Source of the DNA: JBCDJG01 sp038748065
GTDB lineage: Bacteria > Pseudomonadota > Gammaproteobacteria > Pseudomonadales > Halieaceae
Reading direction: 5' to 3'
DNA length: 55,678 nt
Assembly (NCBI GenBank): GCA_038748065.1
Contig: JBCDJG010000030.1
Coordinates: forward strand, 1-55,678
The first letter of the stretch is position 1. Each line of letters opens with the position of its first letter. Both the position numbers and the translations under genes were made by a program. Under the pieces are notes generated by a model. That model made no database searches. It was not told where the DNA came from and saw only the letters and a list, made by a program, of their open reading frames with translations. Shown here piece by piece: positions 34,688-43,639 of this stretch.

Positions 34688-35956
34688 CTCGCGCGTATCG
34701 GCGTCCGCCAGCATGGCGGATAAATCCGCTCGGCCCTGGTGGTAAAAGAGGCCCGCGACGAAGAAACTCGTTGTTACGACGATGGCCAGGGAGTATCCCA
34801 GCATCGACTCATCCTGGAAAATGATGTCCGTAATGAGGGCGACGATCAGGGGGCCGACGCCATAGCCTATCAGTGCGATTAAAATCGACATCACCGCCGC
34901 CGCTGTTGCACGCATAGTGCCGGGTGACACGGCTTGAAGCGCAGTCATGGACAGGGTTTGTGTCATGAAACTGGCAAGCGTACCCAGAGCCGCCATGGCC
35001 ACAAGCCCGTTTACCGTAGGCATAATGCTCGCCAGTCCAAAGGGCAGAAAGCCGATCATGCAGCTGAAGAAGGCCAGGCGCAGATAGGCGTCATCAATGC
35101 CTCGCTGGCGCATGCGATCCGCCAGCCATCCCCCTATTAGGGCTGATGCGATGCCTGGCAGCACCAGAGCTGCGGCGATTAAGATGCCCGCGCGCTCGGG
35201 GGTGAGTGCGAAACTCCGCTCCAGCAGGGCAGGCATCCAGGTGGTAGCAGAGGCCGCGCCGATCTGGACGGTGGTGACACCGGCAATAATGGCCACGTAG
35301 ACCCGCTTGTGTGCGGCCATGAACGCGAGCACCTCGCGCATTGTCATGACCTCGCCAGTAGCGACGTTGCGCCGGCCAGGCTCCTTGACCGTCGCAAAAA
35401 ACAACAGGGCAATGACAATTCCCGGCAGACCAAGCAGAAAGAAGACGAGCTGCCAGCTATAGATATCTCCCACTACTGGCAGTGATAGGCCATTCGGCCA
35501 GTTCTCCGTCGCCCAACCCAACAGCGCGCCACCCAGAATGAAGGCCAGTAAGGCGCCCAGGAGCGATCCGATACTGAACACCGAAATCGCTCTCCCTAGC
35601 GACTCGGGCGGAACTTCGTCGGCAATCATGGATTGGCCACAGGGCACAACGGCACCTTCACCGACGCCGACGCCTATGCGAGCGATGAATAACTGTGTGA
35701 AGCTCTGGGCGGCACCGGCAAGCGCTGTGAAAACGCTCCAGAGAAGCGCGCCAAGCGTCAGCAGATTGCGCCGATTTCGGCGGTCTGCCAGTCGCGCAAT
35801 CCAGAAGCCGCAAATCACATAAAACAAAGAAAAGGTAAAGCCCACCAGCAGGCTAACCTCGATATCGCTCGCACCGAAGTCTCGCTTGATGGACTCGATC
35901 ATCAGGTTGACGACAAAGCGGTCGATGTTGGCGACCATGTAGAGCACCGAGATCAT
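34631..35956 (-). CDS. MFS transporter (spinster-like)
   Basis: The 441-aa protein has about 12 membrane helices and the MFS loop motif ARLADRRNRRNLL after helix 2, then RIGVGVGEGAVVPCGQSMIADEVPP, typical of the spinster/sugar-acid-like branch. It would import or export an organic anion or hydrophobic solute. The frame stays open and protein-like upstream of ATG 35956 (RQNWYLVG and back to a stop about 60 bp earlier), with a good AAGGAG but no ATG, GTG or TTG to use. The true start may be a rare codon, or the start may be damaged. It overlaps the POT gene by 57 bp at the 3' end. The dipeptidase gene lies upstream in the same direction, 183 bp away. Confidence 0.85.
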   Translation of the reverse strand: MISVLYMVANIDRFVVNLMIESIKRDFGASDIEVSLLVGFTFSLFYVICGFWIARLADRRNRRNLLTLGALLWSVFTALAGAAQSFTQLFIARIGVGVGEGAVVPCGQSMIADEVPPESLGRAISVFSIGSLLGALLAFILGGALLGWATENWPNGLSLPVVGDIYSWQLVFFLLGLPGIVIALLFFATVKEPGRRNVATGEVMTMREVLAFMAAHKRVYVAIIAGVTTVQIGAASATTWMPALLERSFALTPERAGILIAAALVLPGIASALIGGWLADRMRQRGIDDAYLRLAFFSCMIGFLPFGLASIMPTVNGLVAMAALGTLASFMTQTLSMTALQAVSPGTMRATAAAVMSILIALIGYGVGPLIVALITDIIFQDESMLGYSLAIVVTTSFFVAGLFYHQGRADLSAMLADADTRESASRSDALQPMAHAGEPG

Positions 35957-36139
35957 GCCGACCAGGTACCAGTTCTGACGAGTGATAGCGCTCTCCTTAT
36001 CGTAGTCTGCGGCGTACTTGATAGTAGCGCCTTACTGTACAGCAGCGAGCGCGCCAGGGCTTTCTTCGCCGTATGATAAGTGGCTATGACTGGTATCGTG
36101 CTAAGCCATTCAGGCCCCCGACTGAATCACTTGGGACGC

Positions 36140-37312
36140 CTAACGGGCCGGCAGTACAGACCTGAAAATCTCCAGCACATTCCCGCCCATGATGCGGGCG
36201 ATGTCTTCGACCGAATAACCTCGCTGCATGAGTTCTCCCGTGATCAAGGCCAGTTGGCTGGTATCAAACTGGGGCACAATGGCGCCGTCGTAGTCAGAGC
36301 CCAGGCCGACGTGCTCTACGCCAACCAGGTCGCGTATGTAGTCCATGGCATCAACAATGCCTGCCGGGGATGTGTCGCACACGGCGGCATCCCAGTAGCC
36401 TATTGCGATAACGCCACCGATCTGCGCGATTCTCTCGATCTGGTCGTCATAGAGATTTCTGTTGGTATCACAGGTGCCGCGCACGCCACCGTGTGAGACC
36501 ACTACCGGCGTCGTGACAATATTGAGTATGTCATCCACAGTAGCGGCGCTGGCATGGGCAAGATCTATCACCATGCCAAGCTCCTCCGCTCTTCGGATGA
36601 CGCGAACGCCGAGCTCCGGAAGACCGTATTTCTCTTCACCATGCATGGAGCCCGACACTTTGTTATCGAAGAAGTGTGCTGTTCCGATCATGCGGTAACC
36701 TGCGTCGAAAAGCGTGTCGAGTGAGTCAAGACGACCCTCCAGCGACTGGGCGCCCTCGATCGCCAGCAGGCCGCCAACGGGCTTACCTGTAGAGGTGCGG
36801 GAGGCTAGCAGCGTATCGATGTCGCTAACGCTACGAACAATGGCGAGCCTGTCGGGTGCATCGGCGACGTATTGCTCCAGGCGTTGAGCGTGAAAAAGTG
36901 CTCTCTCCAGCAGGCTCGTCCAGGTGCGTAGGGGCTGTAGCTGAGCAATGACCAGTGTGGTCAGCGTATCGCTATCACTGGGGTTGGAATCGTAATTCAG
37001 GCCGGCAGGTGACTTAGTGACCGATGCGAAGACCTGAATCGCTACATTGCCTTCTTCCAGCCGCGGTAGGTCTGTATGGCCGTAGTCCAGTCGCTCGGTG
37101 AAATTTCGCCTCACCAGAAGCGGGTCCGCGTGGAGATCAATGACCGTCAGCGTCTGGTGCAGCGCGCGAGATTCATCGGTAATCACCAGCGCTTCTGAGG
37201 GCGGCTCTACCCGATTTATCATGCCGTCGGCGATCTCTGGGCCGCGCGCCAGGAAAACAGTGACGAGCAGGGCGAGGGCGCCTGCGAGTAACAGGCCGAT
37301 GCGCTTGATCAT
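36140..37312 (-). CDS. Membrane-anchored M19 dipeptidase
   Basis: The 390-aa zinc enzyme (renal dipeptidase family) hydrolyses dipeptides, including some D-amino-acid and beta-lactam-like substrates. ATG 37312 gives an N-terminal signal or anchor (MIKRIGLLLAGALALLVTVFLA), so it acts outside the inner membrane. Active-site blocks in order are TVIDLHADPLL (metal His/Asp), LLAIEGAQSLEG (bridging Glu), VIDLAHAS (metal His), VVVSHGGVRGTCDTNRNL (second His, with loop Arg) and LGSDYDGAIVP (Asp). It is divergent from the acetoacetate-decarboxylase-like gene. Alongside POT and C45-type genes it supports peptide or amide turnover. Confidence 0.9.
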   Translation of the reverse strand: MIKRIGLLLAGALALLVTVFLARGPEIADGMINRVEPPSEALVITDESRALHQTLTVIDLHADPLLVRRNFTERLDYGHTDLPRLEEGNVAIQVFASVTKSPAGLNYDSNPSDSDTLTTLVIAQLQPLRTWTSLLERALFHAQRLEQYVADAPDRLAIVRSVSDIDTLLASRTSTGKPVGGLLAIEGAQSLEGRLDSLDTLFDAGYRMIGTAHFFDNKVSGSMHGEEKYGLPELGVRVIRRAEELGMVIDLAHASAATVDDILNIVTTPVVVSHGGVRGTCDTNRNLYDDQIERIAQIGGVIAIGYWDAAVCDTSPAGIVDAMDYIRDLVGVEHVGLGSDYDGAIVPQFDTSQLALITGELMQRGYSVEDIARIMGGNVLEIFRSVLPAR

Positions 37313-37357
37313 AGTGTGATTGGTCCTTATTAAAGTTTTACCGCAGCGTTTATTGTG

Positions 37358-37374
37358 CTTTATATGACATAAAG
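37358..37374. promoter_or_regulatory. Inverted repeat CTTTAT-N5-ATAAAG in the dipeptidase/decarboxylase promoter region
   Basis: The 6-bp arms CTTTAT (37358-37363) and ATAAAG (37369-37374) are perfect complements with a 5-bp spacer, 46 bp upstream of the dipeptidase start, in the 228-bp divergent region. The form T-N11-A-like and AT-rich is of the kind LysR proteins use, and LysR genes abound in this locus. This is inference. Confidence 0.3.
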
Positions 37375-37505
37375 ATAGTTTCTCACACCAGCGAGGTGAG
37401 TGAGAAGGCGAGTGAAAACGCAAGCAAAATCCGGGATATGGTGTTCTGAATTGACCACGACCGGCGATAGGCTCAATCGCATTTCTTTATTTCTCGATCT
37501 CTGAG

Positions 37506-37530
37506 CCGGCATCTACACTGCCGGTTTTTA
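37506..37530 (+). terminator. Terminator-like hairpin in the leader of the decarboxylase-like gene
   Basis: CCGGC (37506-37510) pairs with GCCGG (37520-37524), directly followed by TTTTTA and then the ribosome site GGAGAG and the ATG at 37541. The stem is only 5 bp with a 9-nt loop, so a weak terminator. Being between promoter and start codon, it could act as an attenuator. Confidence 0.4.
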
Positions 37531-37540
37531 GGAGAGTTCG

Positions 37541-38368
37541 ATGTCATACACTTTAGAGCAGGGCAAACTCTACAGGATGCCCACCCACTTCGGCCCGAGC
37601 CTGGGTCCGCGACAGGGTCCTGATGATCGGCGCTTTGAGGTGCGCGAGTCTTCAAAGCAGCGCACGCTTACGGCGCGTTTTGCCGTGTCCGGTGGGCAGT
37701 TCGAGCCTTTTCTCCCGCCCGGGTTCAGTGTGCAGAGCGAAACCATCCTGTCGATCAGCTATACCGAAATCACCGAGATCGAGTGGCTCGCGGGTAGGGG
37801 CTATAACACGCTTGGCGTTACGCTGGGCGCTCGGTGCACCGGGGCGACCGAAGTCGTAGACGGCGATTTTCTCATGGTGTTGTGGGAAAACATGTGTGAT
37901 CCAATCATCACGGGTCGCGAAGAACTGGGCTTCTCAAAAATATTCTGCGACCTGCCGCCGCTACGGATAATGCCCGATTCGATTGCCGCAGAAGCAAGCT
38001 GGGACAGCCACATTTTTGCGCGGATACGGGCCGAGGGTGGTCATGCCATTGATCCCACGGAGCTGCCGGCCAGCGACTCAAGCGGCCTGCTGCATTACAA
38101 GTATCTGCCGCGGACGGGGGCGCCGGGCGAAGCAGACGTCGCTTATCCCACGCTGACGCCCGCGGCTGCGCCCAATCTGAAGGTAGAAAAAGCAACACGC
38201 TTTGACGCTGCCGAGGTGACCTTCCTGAAGTCGAGCTGGGAGCAGCTGCCCACCCTCGTCCACATCGTGAATGCGCTGGCTGCCATTGATCTTGGCGAAT
38301 CGCTGGGTGCGACCCTGGTCGAAACACGCGGCTATAAGGATCTCAGCGATCAGCGAATCGTCGGTTAG
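37541..38368 (+). CDS. Acetoacetate decarboxylase-family protein
   Basis: The 275-aa protein has the ADC-family active-site block TGREELGFSKIFCDLP, with K133 in the position of the Schiff-base lysine, and a TVxG-like early core (RFAVSGGQFEPFLPPGFSV). Members decarboxylate acetoacetate, or form related Schiff bases with keto acids and even act as aldolase-dehydratases. It starts a plus-strand run with the aldehyde dehydrogenase (10-bp gap), an AMP ligase, a membrane protein, a C45 enzyme and regulators, so a keto-acid or aldehyde intermediate is likely. GGAGAG precedes the ATG. Confidence 0.8.
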   Translation: MSYTLEQGKLYRMPTHFGPSLGPRQGPDDRRFEVRESSKQRTLTARFAVSGGQFEPFLPPGFSVQSETILSISYTEITEIEWLAGRGYNTLGVTLGARCTGATEVVDGDFLMVLWENMCDPIITGREELGFSKIFCDLPPLRIMPDSIAAEASWDSHIFARIRAEGGHAIDPTELPASDSSGLLHYKYLPRTGAPGEADVAYPTLTPAAAPNLKVEKATRFDAAEVTFLKSSWEQLPTLVHIVNALAAIDLGESLGATLVETRGYKDLSDQRIVG

Positions 38369-38378
38369 TGGTAGGCCT

Positions 38379-39872
38379 ATGGACTGGCAGACAGCGGCAT
38401 CAACGGTAAATTTTCAGACTCGGCCGTTCATTAATGGGGACTGGTTCCTGCAGGGCGCAATTGCGGCCGGCGCTGCCTTCGACACCTGCAATCCCGCGAA
38501 CGGCGAAGGGTTGGCGCGCTTTAGTGGCGCCGATGAGACGACGGTTGCAGCCGCTGTAGTTGCTGCACGCGATGGCTTTAAGGGCTGGTCGCGCCGCTCA
38601 CCGCTCGATCGCAAGGCTAAGCTGCTCGCCTGGGCTGAGCGAGTGCGTATGAATAAAGCGACGATCGCGCTGCTGGATTCACTTGAGATGGGCAAGCCGA
38701 TCACCAGCGCGTTGGGTGAGGTCGATGCCGCAGCCGACTTTATACAGTACTACGCCGAACTCGCTGACAAGACTACGGGTGAGATGGCGCCGATTGAAGT
38801 GGCGCACGGACTATCGATGACCTACCCGGAGCCACGCGGCGTGGTTGGCGTCATTACGCCGTGGAATTTCCCCACGCTGACAGCGGTTAGCGCGATCGCC
38901 CCGGCACTCGCTGCGGGTAATGCTGTCGTTCAGAAGCCCTCCGAGTATTCGCCGTCTTCCGCGCTGAAAATGGCCGAGCTGGCTGTCGAGGCTGGCATTC
39001 CGCAGGGCGTATTGAACGTCATCCCCGGGCCTGGTGCGATAGCAGGGGCAGCCCTGGCCCTGCACGCCGATGTGGACAAGCTGCACTTCACTGGTTCGAC
39101 CGGCGTTGGCAAGCAGTTGATGATTTATGCAGGGCAGTCCAACGGTAAGCCCGTCATGCTGGAGACTGGGGGTAAGTCGCCGCAAATCGTATTTGCCGAT
39201 GCGCTGGACATTGAGGATATCGAACTTTCTCTGGCTGCTGACGTATTCTCCAATAGCGGCCAGATCTGCGTCTCGCGCACACGTCTGCTTGTCGAGCACG
39301 ATATAGCTGAAGCCCTCACTGACAGATTACTGGCGCGCACTCGTGACGTGTTTCGCGCCGGTAATCCACTGGACACGGCAGTTAACTTCGGCCCGATCGC
39401 AAGCGTGGCACAACACGAGCGCGTTCAGTCCTATATCAGTGTTGCCTTGGAGCAGGGCGGACGCTGTCGACCGGCCAGCCTGGCCGGTGAGCTGCCGGGA
39501 CAAGGCTTCTTCGTCGCTCCGACGGTGGTTGACGAGGTCGACACTGGGTCCAGAGTCTGGCGTGAGGAAATTTTTGGCCCCGTGCTATCTGTTATGCCTT
39601 TCAGATCCTATGAAGAGGCAGTTGCGCTGGCTAACGATACCTCTTACGGGCTGGCCGCGACGGCCTGGACACGGGACCTGGGACGGGCAAGGCGTTTGTC
39701 GCACGACATAGAGGCGGGTCGAATCGATATCAGAAGCGGCAATGCACCGGGACAAAGCCTGGCGCACTTGAGTGCAGAGCCTTTCGGCGCCTCAGGTCAT
39801 GGTGTCCTCGGCGGTAAGCGTGGTCTTGAGCCCTATCTGCGCTATAAGGGCGTGCAGTTCCTCACCGGCTGA
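38379..39872 (+). CDS. NAD(P)-dependent aldehyde dehydrogenase
   Basis: The 497-aa enzyme oxidises an aldehyde to its acid. The start ATG 38379 follows the upstream stop by 10 bp; longer starts would run inside the previous gene. Family blocks are GVITPWNFPTLTAVSAIAPAL (cofactor), FTGSTGVGKQL, LETGGKSPQIVF with the general base E262, and FSNSGQICVSRTRLLV with the nucleophile C297. EEIFGPVLSVMPF is near the end. Enzymes of the betaine/gamma-glutamyl-aminobutyraldehyde kind look similar. It is coupled to the acetoacetate-decarboxylase-like gene and precedes the AMP ligase after a 152-bp gap with no clear promoter or terminator. Confidence 0.9.
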   Translation: MDWQTAASTVNFQTRPFINGDWFLQGAIAAGAAFDTCNPANGEGLARFSGADETTVAAAVVAARDGFKGWSRRSPLDRKAKLLAWAERVRMNKATIALLDSLEMGKPITSALGEVDAAADFIQYYAELADKTTGEMAPIEVAHGLSMTYPEPRGVVGVITPWNFPTLTAVSAIAPALAAGNAVVQKPSEYSPSSALKMAELAVEAGIPQGVLNVIPGPGAIAGAALALHADVDKLHFTGSTGVGKQLMIYAGQSNGKPVMLETGGKSPQIVFADALDIEDIELSLAADVFSNSGQICVSRTRLLVEHDIAEALTDRLLARTRDVFRAGNPLDTAVNFGPIASVAQHERVQSYISVALEQGGRCRPASLAGELPGQGFFVAPTVVDEVDTGSRVWREEIFGPVLSVMPFRSYEEAVALANDTSYGLAATAWTRDLGRARRLSHDIEAGRIDIRSGNAPGQSLAHLSAEPFGASGHGVLGGKRGLEPYLRYKGVQFLTG

Positions 39873-40024
39873 TCACCTGCTTGGGCAACCCCCGCCCATT
39901 CATAAATGCGGTTGGTCGATCACACGACGCCTTTTCATTGGCTCGGCAGCCCGGACCTCCGTTAGGATTTTAAGCAAAGATCGGCAGAAATGATTTGTGC
40001 CGGCCGAAGAATTTGGAGGTTCAA

Positions 40025-41683
40025 GTGGCTGGAGTCAAGCAGCCCATGCCGGGCGTGGTGTACGCCCCACAGTGGCATATCGACAAATACGCACGTCTCG
40101 GCGTCCTTGGGCAGCGCGGACTAATTGATGCCCTGCGCGAGGCGCTTTCCGAGTTTGCTGAACGAGTTGCGCTGACAGGTCCGGAGGGCGAGCGCACCTT
40201 TCGAGAGTTGGATGTGGATTCTGATCGCTTTGCCTGCGCGCTGCTGGACATGGGCATGAAACCGCTCGACCGGGTCATATTCCAGGTGCTGAACAGCAAT
40301 GAACTGGTGGTGGCGCTCCTCGCCTGCTGGAAGGCTTGCCTCATTCCCGTCTGCACGCTGGCGGCGCACCGAGAGCGAGAAATCGGCTATCTGGCGCAGC
40401 ACGCGGGTGCGCGAGCGCACTTCGTCGGCGTAGAGGCGGGCTTCGACTTTTTGGCCTTCGCCGACCAGATACGCGCCGCCACGCCGAGCATGGAGCACCT
40501 TGTTGTTGTCAGGGGCGAGGCGCCTGAAGGCAGGTCGACGATGTCCTCGCTGATTGACACGGTTGACAGCGACGCGGCCGCTGCCCGGATCGAGGCGATC
40601 GAGCGGGACGCCTTTCAGGTGTGCACCTTCCAGCTCTCTGGTGGCACGACGAGCGTGCCCAAGATAATTCCACGCTTTGGTAACGAGTACCTCTACAACA
40701 TAGAGCGCGCGATTGTGCACAACAACTACACGGCGGATGATGTGGCGCTGCTGCCGCTGCAGATCATCCACAACGCCAGTATGTGTGCCTTCTTGCCCTC
40801 GCTGATGTTGGTTGGCGGCTGCAGCGTTGTCCTGCCGAAGATGGACCCGCTCTCGGTACTGAGCGCTTTGCTCGAATACAAGCCCTCAGTCTTTGCCATC
40901 AATGCGGGTGCCCTTGGCAAGATCAAGGATCATGGATTGCTCGACTCCCTCAATCTCGAGAGAGCCCGACTGATCATATCCCAGAATTCCGCTCGGCAGA
41001 TCGATGAAGTACTGGGTAAGCCCGGTGTCCATATTTTCGGCATGACCGAAGGCGTGGTAGCCTTCGGGCACCCTCAAGAACCGCCCGAGGTGCGCTGGCA
41101 AACGATTGGCCAGCCGCTATCGGCCCACGATGAGTTGAAGATCGTGGCGCCTGGCACAGACAGGGAGCTGCCGCACGGCGAGATTGGCGAAATGATTTGT
41201 CGCGGACCCTACACCATATTTGGCTATTACGATGCCGAGGAGCGCAACCGCGAAGCCTTTAACGCTGAGGGTTTTTATCGGTCTGGTGACCTGATGGCCG
41301 CTCACGAGGTAGATGGCGAAGTCTATTACTCATTCGAAGGGCGTCTGAAGGATCTGGTCGACCGTGGCGGGGAGAAAATCAACTGCGAGGAGGTGGAGCA
41401 TACGGCGCGCAAGCATCCTGCAATCCACGATATCGCGGTAGTCGCCATGCCCGATCCCGATCTGGGTGAGCGGGCCTGTGCTTTCGTTCTGCTGGCGCAC
41501 GGGGCACGAGCGCCCACTACCAGCGAGCTGATGGACTTTTTGATGGCTGAAGGTCTGGCAAAGTACAAGTCCCCGGAGCGAATAGAGCTGCTGGAGGAGT
41601 TTCCGATGACCACTGCTAACAAGCTGGACAAGCCAAGACTGAAGGCCATCATCACTGAGAAACTTACGCAAGAAGCCGCATGA
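40025..41683 (+). CDS. DHB-AMP-ligase-like acyl-activating enzyme (EntE-type)
   Basis: The 552-aa ANL-superfamily enzyme activates a carboxylic acid with ATP to the acyl-AMP, then passes it to CoA or a carrier. GTG 40025 has GGAGG 5 bp upstream; an upstream TTG frame has none. The phosphate loop is LSGGTTSVPK, followed by PRFGNEYLYNIE and HNASMCAFLPSLMLVGG, typical of the 2,3-dihydroxybenzoate/salicylate-activating branch. The hinge region is YSFEGRLKDLVDRGGEKINCEEVE and the catalytic lysine lies in TTANKLDKPRLK. None of the other genes needed for a siderophore are near, so a role as an aryl- or other acyl-CoA ligase in breakdown is more likely. The next gene overlaps the stop by 4 bp. Confidence 0.85.
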   Translation: MAGVKQPMPGVVYAPQWHIDKYARLGVLGQRGLIDALREALSEFAERVALTGPEGERTFRELDVDSDRFACALLDMGMKPLDRVIFQVLNSNELVVALLACWKACLIPVCTLAAHREREIGYLAQHAGARAHFVGVEAGFDFLAFADQIRAATPSMEHLVVVRGEAPEGRSTMSSLIDTVDSDAAAARIEAIERDAFQVCTFQLSGGTTSVPKIIPRFGNEYLYNIERAIVHNNYTADDVALLPLQIIHNASMCAFLPSLMLVGGCSVVLPKMDPLSVLSALLEYKPSVFAINAGALGKIKDHGLLDSLNLERARLIISQNSARQIDEVLGKPGVHIFGMTEGVVAFGHPQEPPEVRWQTIGQPLSAHDELKIVAPGTDRELPHGEIGEMICRGPYTIFGYYDAEERNREAFNAEGFYRSGDLMAAHEVDGEVYYSFEGRLKDLVDRGGEKINCEEVEHTARKHPAIHDIAVVAMPDPDLGERACAFVLLAHGARAPTTSELMDFLMAEGLAKYKSPERIELLEEFPMTTANKLDKPRLKAIITEKLTQEAA

Positions 41684-42408
41684 CTGACTCGACGATTGAA
41701 CTGATTCGCCTGCTCGGTATAGCGGGTATGCTGGGCTCATTTACCATTATGGTGACCGACTGGATCGGCTGGACGCGCCCCATGAGTAGCGCCGGCCTCT
41801 CTTTTGACATGACCGGTGTGGATAATCGTTTTGCAAGTTACCACGCGACTGGTGGGATCGGCGTATCCCACGGTCGCCGTTACTGGGCCTCGGTTGTTGG
41901 TGGTTTTGCGATGTTGCCCTGTGGCCTTGGCTTCGTGACGATCTATGTGGGCCTGCTGCCCGCAGGCCCCGGATGGGCGTTTTTAACGGCGGGGTTGCTG
42001 GGCGGCATCATGGCCTATGGTGTCATTTCCCATACCTTGTTCGGCGCTTTCAATGACCTGAATTTCACACGCGAGGCGATCGCGGATGATACCCCGGAGC
42101 GGCAGGCCGTTAATGACTTTTACGGGAAACTGCTTGCATACTGGTCGCCGTTCACCCTGGGTTTGTTGTTAATGCAGGCGATCGGCTCCTTTCTGTTTTC
42201 CTACCTGGTCCTGACGGGGCAGAGTATATTTCCCACCTGGATGGGCTTGCTTAACCATTTCCTACTCAGCCAACTGTGTTTATGGAGCAAAGCCTTTATG
42301 CCCTTTGCCGTATCCCGTTGGCTGGGCCCGCCACACATGCATTTACTGACAACGCTGCCGCTGCTGGCGCTGGCTACCTACTACACCTGGCACGGCCTGC
42401 CGGCCTAG
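41680..42408 (+). CDS. Multi-pass membrane protein of unknown function
   Basis: The 242-aa protein has about six hydrophobic segments, among them GIAGMLGSFTIMVTDWIGW, VVGGFAMLPCGLGFVTIYVGLL, FLTAGLLGGIMAYGVI and LGLLLMQAIGSFLFSYLVL. A charged stretch (DLNFTREAIADDTPERQAVN) lies in a cytoplasmic or periplasmic loop. It ends TYYTWHGLPA. I do not recognise the family with confidence, and no transporter signature is visible. Its ATG overlaps the stop of the AMP ligase (ATGA), which ties it to that enzyme, so a role in substrate entry or membrane-side processing is possible. The C45 gene follows 42 bp later. Confidence 0.65.
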   Translation: MTDSTIELIRLLGIAGMLGSFTIMVTDWIGWTRPMSSAGLSFDMTGVDNRFASYHATGGIGVSHGRRYWASVVGGFAMLPCGLGFVTIYVGLLPAGPGWAFLTAGLLGGIMAYGVISHTLFGAFNDLNFTREAIADDTPERQAVNDFYGKLLAYWSPFTLGLLLMQAIGSFLFSYLVLTGQSIFPTWMGLLNHFLLSQLCLWSKAFMPFAVSRWLGPPHMHLLTTLPLLALATYYTWHGLPA

Positions 42409-42450
42409 AGCGCGGCTAGCAGACACAGTTCACTTTCAGGAGTACGGACG

Positions 42451-43578
42451 ATGGACGCAGATCAGCTCAGACTGCTGCAGTTGAATGGCAGCCTGTACGA
42501 ACAGGGCAGGCAGTATGGCGAAGAGGATCGCGAAACGATTCATCTTGCCCAGTCATACTGGACGCAGGATGTCGCAAACGATGGCATTGACCCTGAAAGC
42601 TTTGCACTGGCGCTCTCTCTGCAACAGGAAATTCGCCTGTCGCTGGAGCGCTACGCCCCCAACTTCATGGCCTTTATGCGTGGCGTGGCGGCGGGCGCAG
42701 GTCTACCGCTTCACCGCTTGCTGGCACAAAACATGATGGACGAGGACTGGTGGTTGCGCCGCAGCCTCAAGCAGTCAGATTTGTTGCCGAAGCATGCGGA
42801 GAAATGTTCGACGGTCGCCGGCCCCAGCACGCAAGGCATGTTGGCTGCCCAGAACCTCGATATTCAACCCTGGGTAGAGGGCTCGCAGGTGGTGCTTGGC
42901 CTAGAAGGGCCGGATGGTGTTCGGGCCATGGTGGCTGCCGTCGGTGGTGTGCCCAGCTGTGGCGTCAATGACCGGGGCGTTGCGACGCTGCTAAACACCG
43001 TGATCCAGCTGCGCTCGCAGGGAGCCGGTCTGCCCGTTTGCGGCTTCCAGTTTGAGGTGCTGTTCCAGCCCTCCGCGATGGCAGTTTACAGCCTGGTGAC
43101 CTCCGTGGCGCATTGTTCAGGGCATGCCTATACAGCGGTTGACCCGGCATGGATCTACGCCGCTGAGTGCAGTGCCGGCGGCGTAGCGCTGGCGAGTGCG
43201 GATGAGCGCGGTATCTTTTTGCGCACTAATCACCCGCTAGCGAGCACGGACCTGCGCGATGCCACAAACGAGTCAGAAAGGGCCGTGCTAAGGAGTATCA
43301 GTACCACGCACCAGCGTTATGCTCAGATGCGCGATCGCCTTGCGAGTGTCGAGATTCTCGATAACGACGCGGTCATCGCGGCACTCAGCTGTCGTGTGGT
43401 GGAGGGCGCGCCCGTGTCACGCCAGCTCGGCGATGTGCAGAACATCGATGGCTCGGTAAACATCGGGTATACCTCGATCTCGATGCTCGCTGAGCTGCCT
43501 CGTGATGGTGACGTGAGGCTGCACGTGGCCCCGGGCCCGCCCGCAATCACCGCGTATCGAGAATTTCGCTTTTCGTGA
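42451..43578 (+). CDS. C45 peptidase / acyl-CoA:6-aminopenicillanic acid acyltransferase-like
   Basis: The 375-aa protein is of normal C45 length. The N-terminal block LNGSLYEQGRQYGEE is the family's G-x-x-Y/H-x-x-G start. KCSTVAGPSTQGMLAAQNLD contains the likely nucleophile C119 and the N-x-D that follows, close to the pattern of penicillin acyltransferases, in which the Cys becomes the N-terminus after self-cleavage. A strand VGGVPSCGVNDRGVATLLNT resembles the next conserved block. Members hydrolyse or transfer acyl groups at amides, in peptides or beta-lactam-type compounds. The gene sits between the membrane protein and a LysR regulator in the plus-strand run. It is smaller than, and only distantly like, the two ~755-aa relatives nearby. 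Confidence 0.8.
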   Translation: MDADQLRLLQLNGSLYEQGRQYGEEDRETIHLAQSYWTQDVANDGIDPESFALALSLQQEIRLSLERYAPNFMAFMRGVAAGAGLPLHRLLAQNMMDEDWWLRRSLKQSDLLPKHAEKCSTVAGPSTQGMLAAQNLDIQPWVEGSQVVLGLEGPDGVRAMVAAVGGVPSCGVNDRGVATLLNTVIQLRSQGAGLPVCGFQFEVLFQPSAMAVYSLVTSVAHCSGHAYTAVDPAWIYAAECSAGGVALASADERGIFLRTNHPLASTDLRDATNESERAVLRSISTTHQRYAQMRDRLASVEILDNDAVIAALSCRVVEGAPVSRQLGDVQNIDGSVNIGYTSISMLAELPRDGDVRLHVAPGPPAITAYREFRFS

Positions 43579-43639
43579 CAGCGGAACGACGCGGCGCTAC
43601 TATCCCTAGCCTGAGTGTGCTCAAGCAGGTGTAGCGAAT

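Noticed and set aside
39995..42408. Siderophore biosynthesis cluster around the EntE-like ligase
   Set aside because: No isochorismate synthase, carrier protein, condensation domains or TonB receptor are present; the neighbours are breakdown enzymes.
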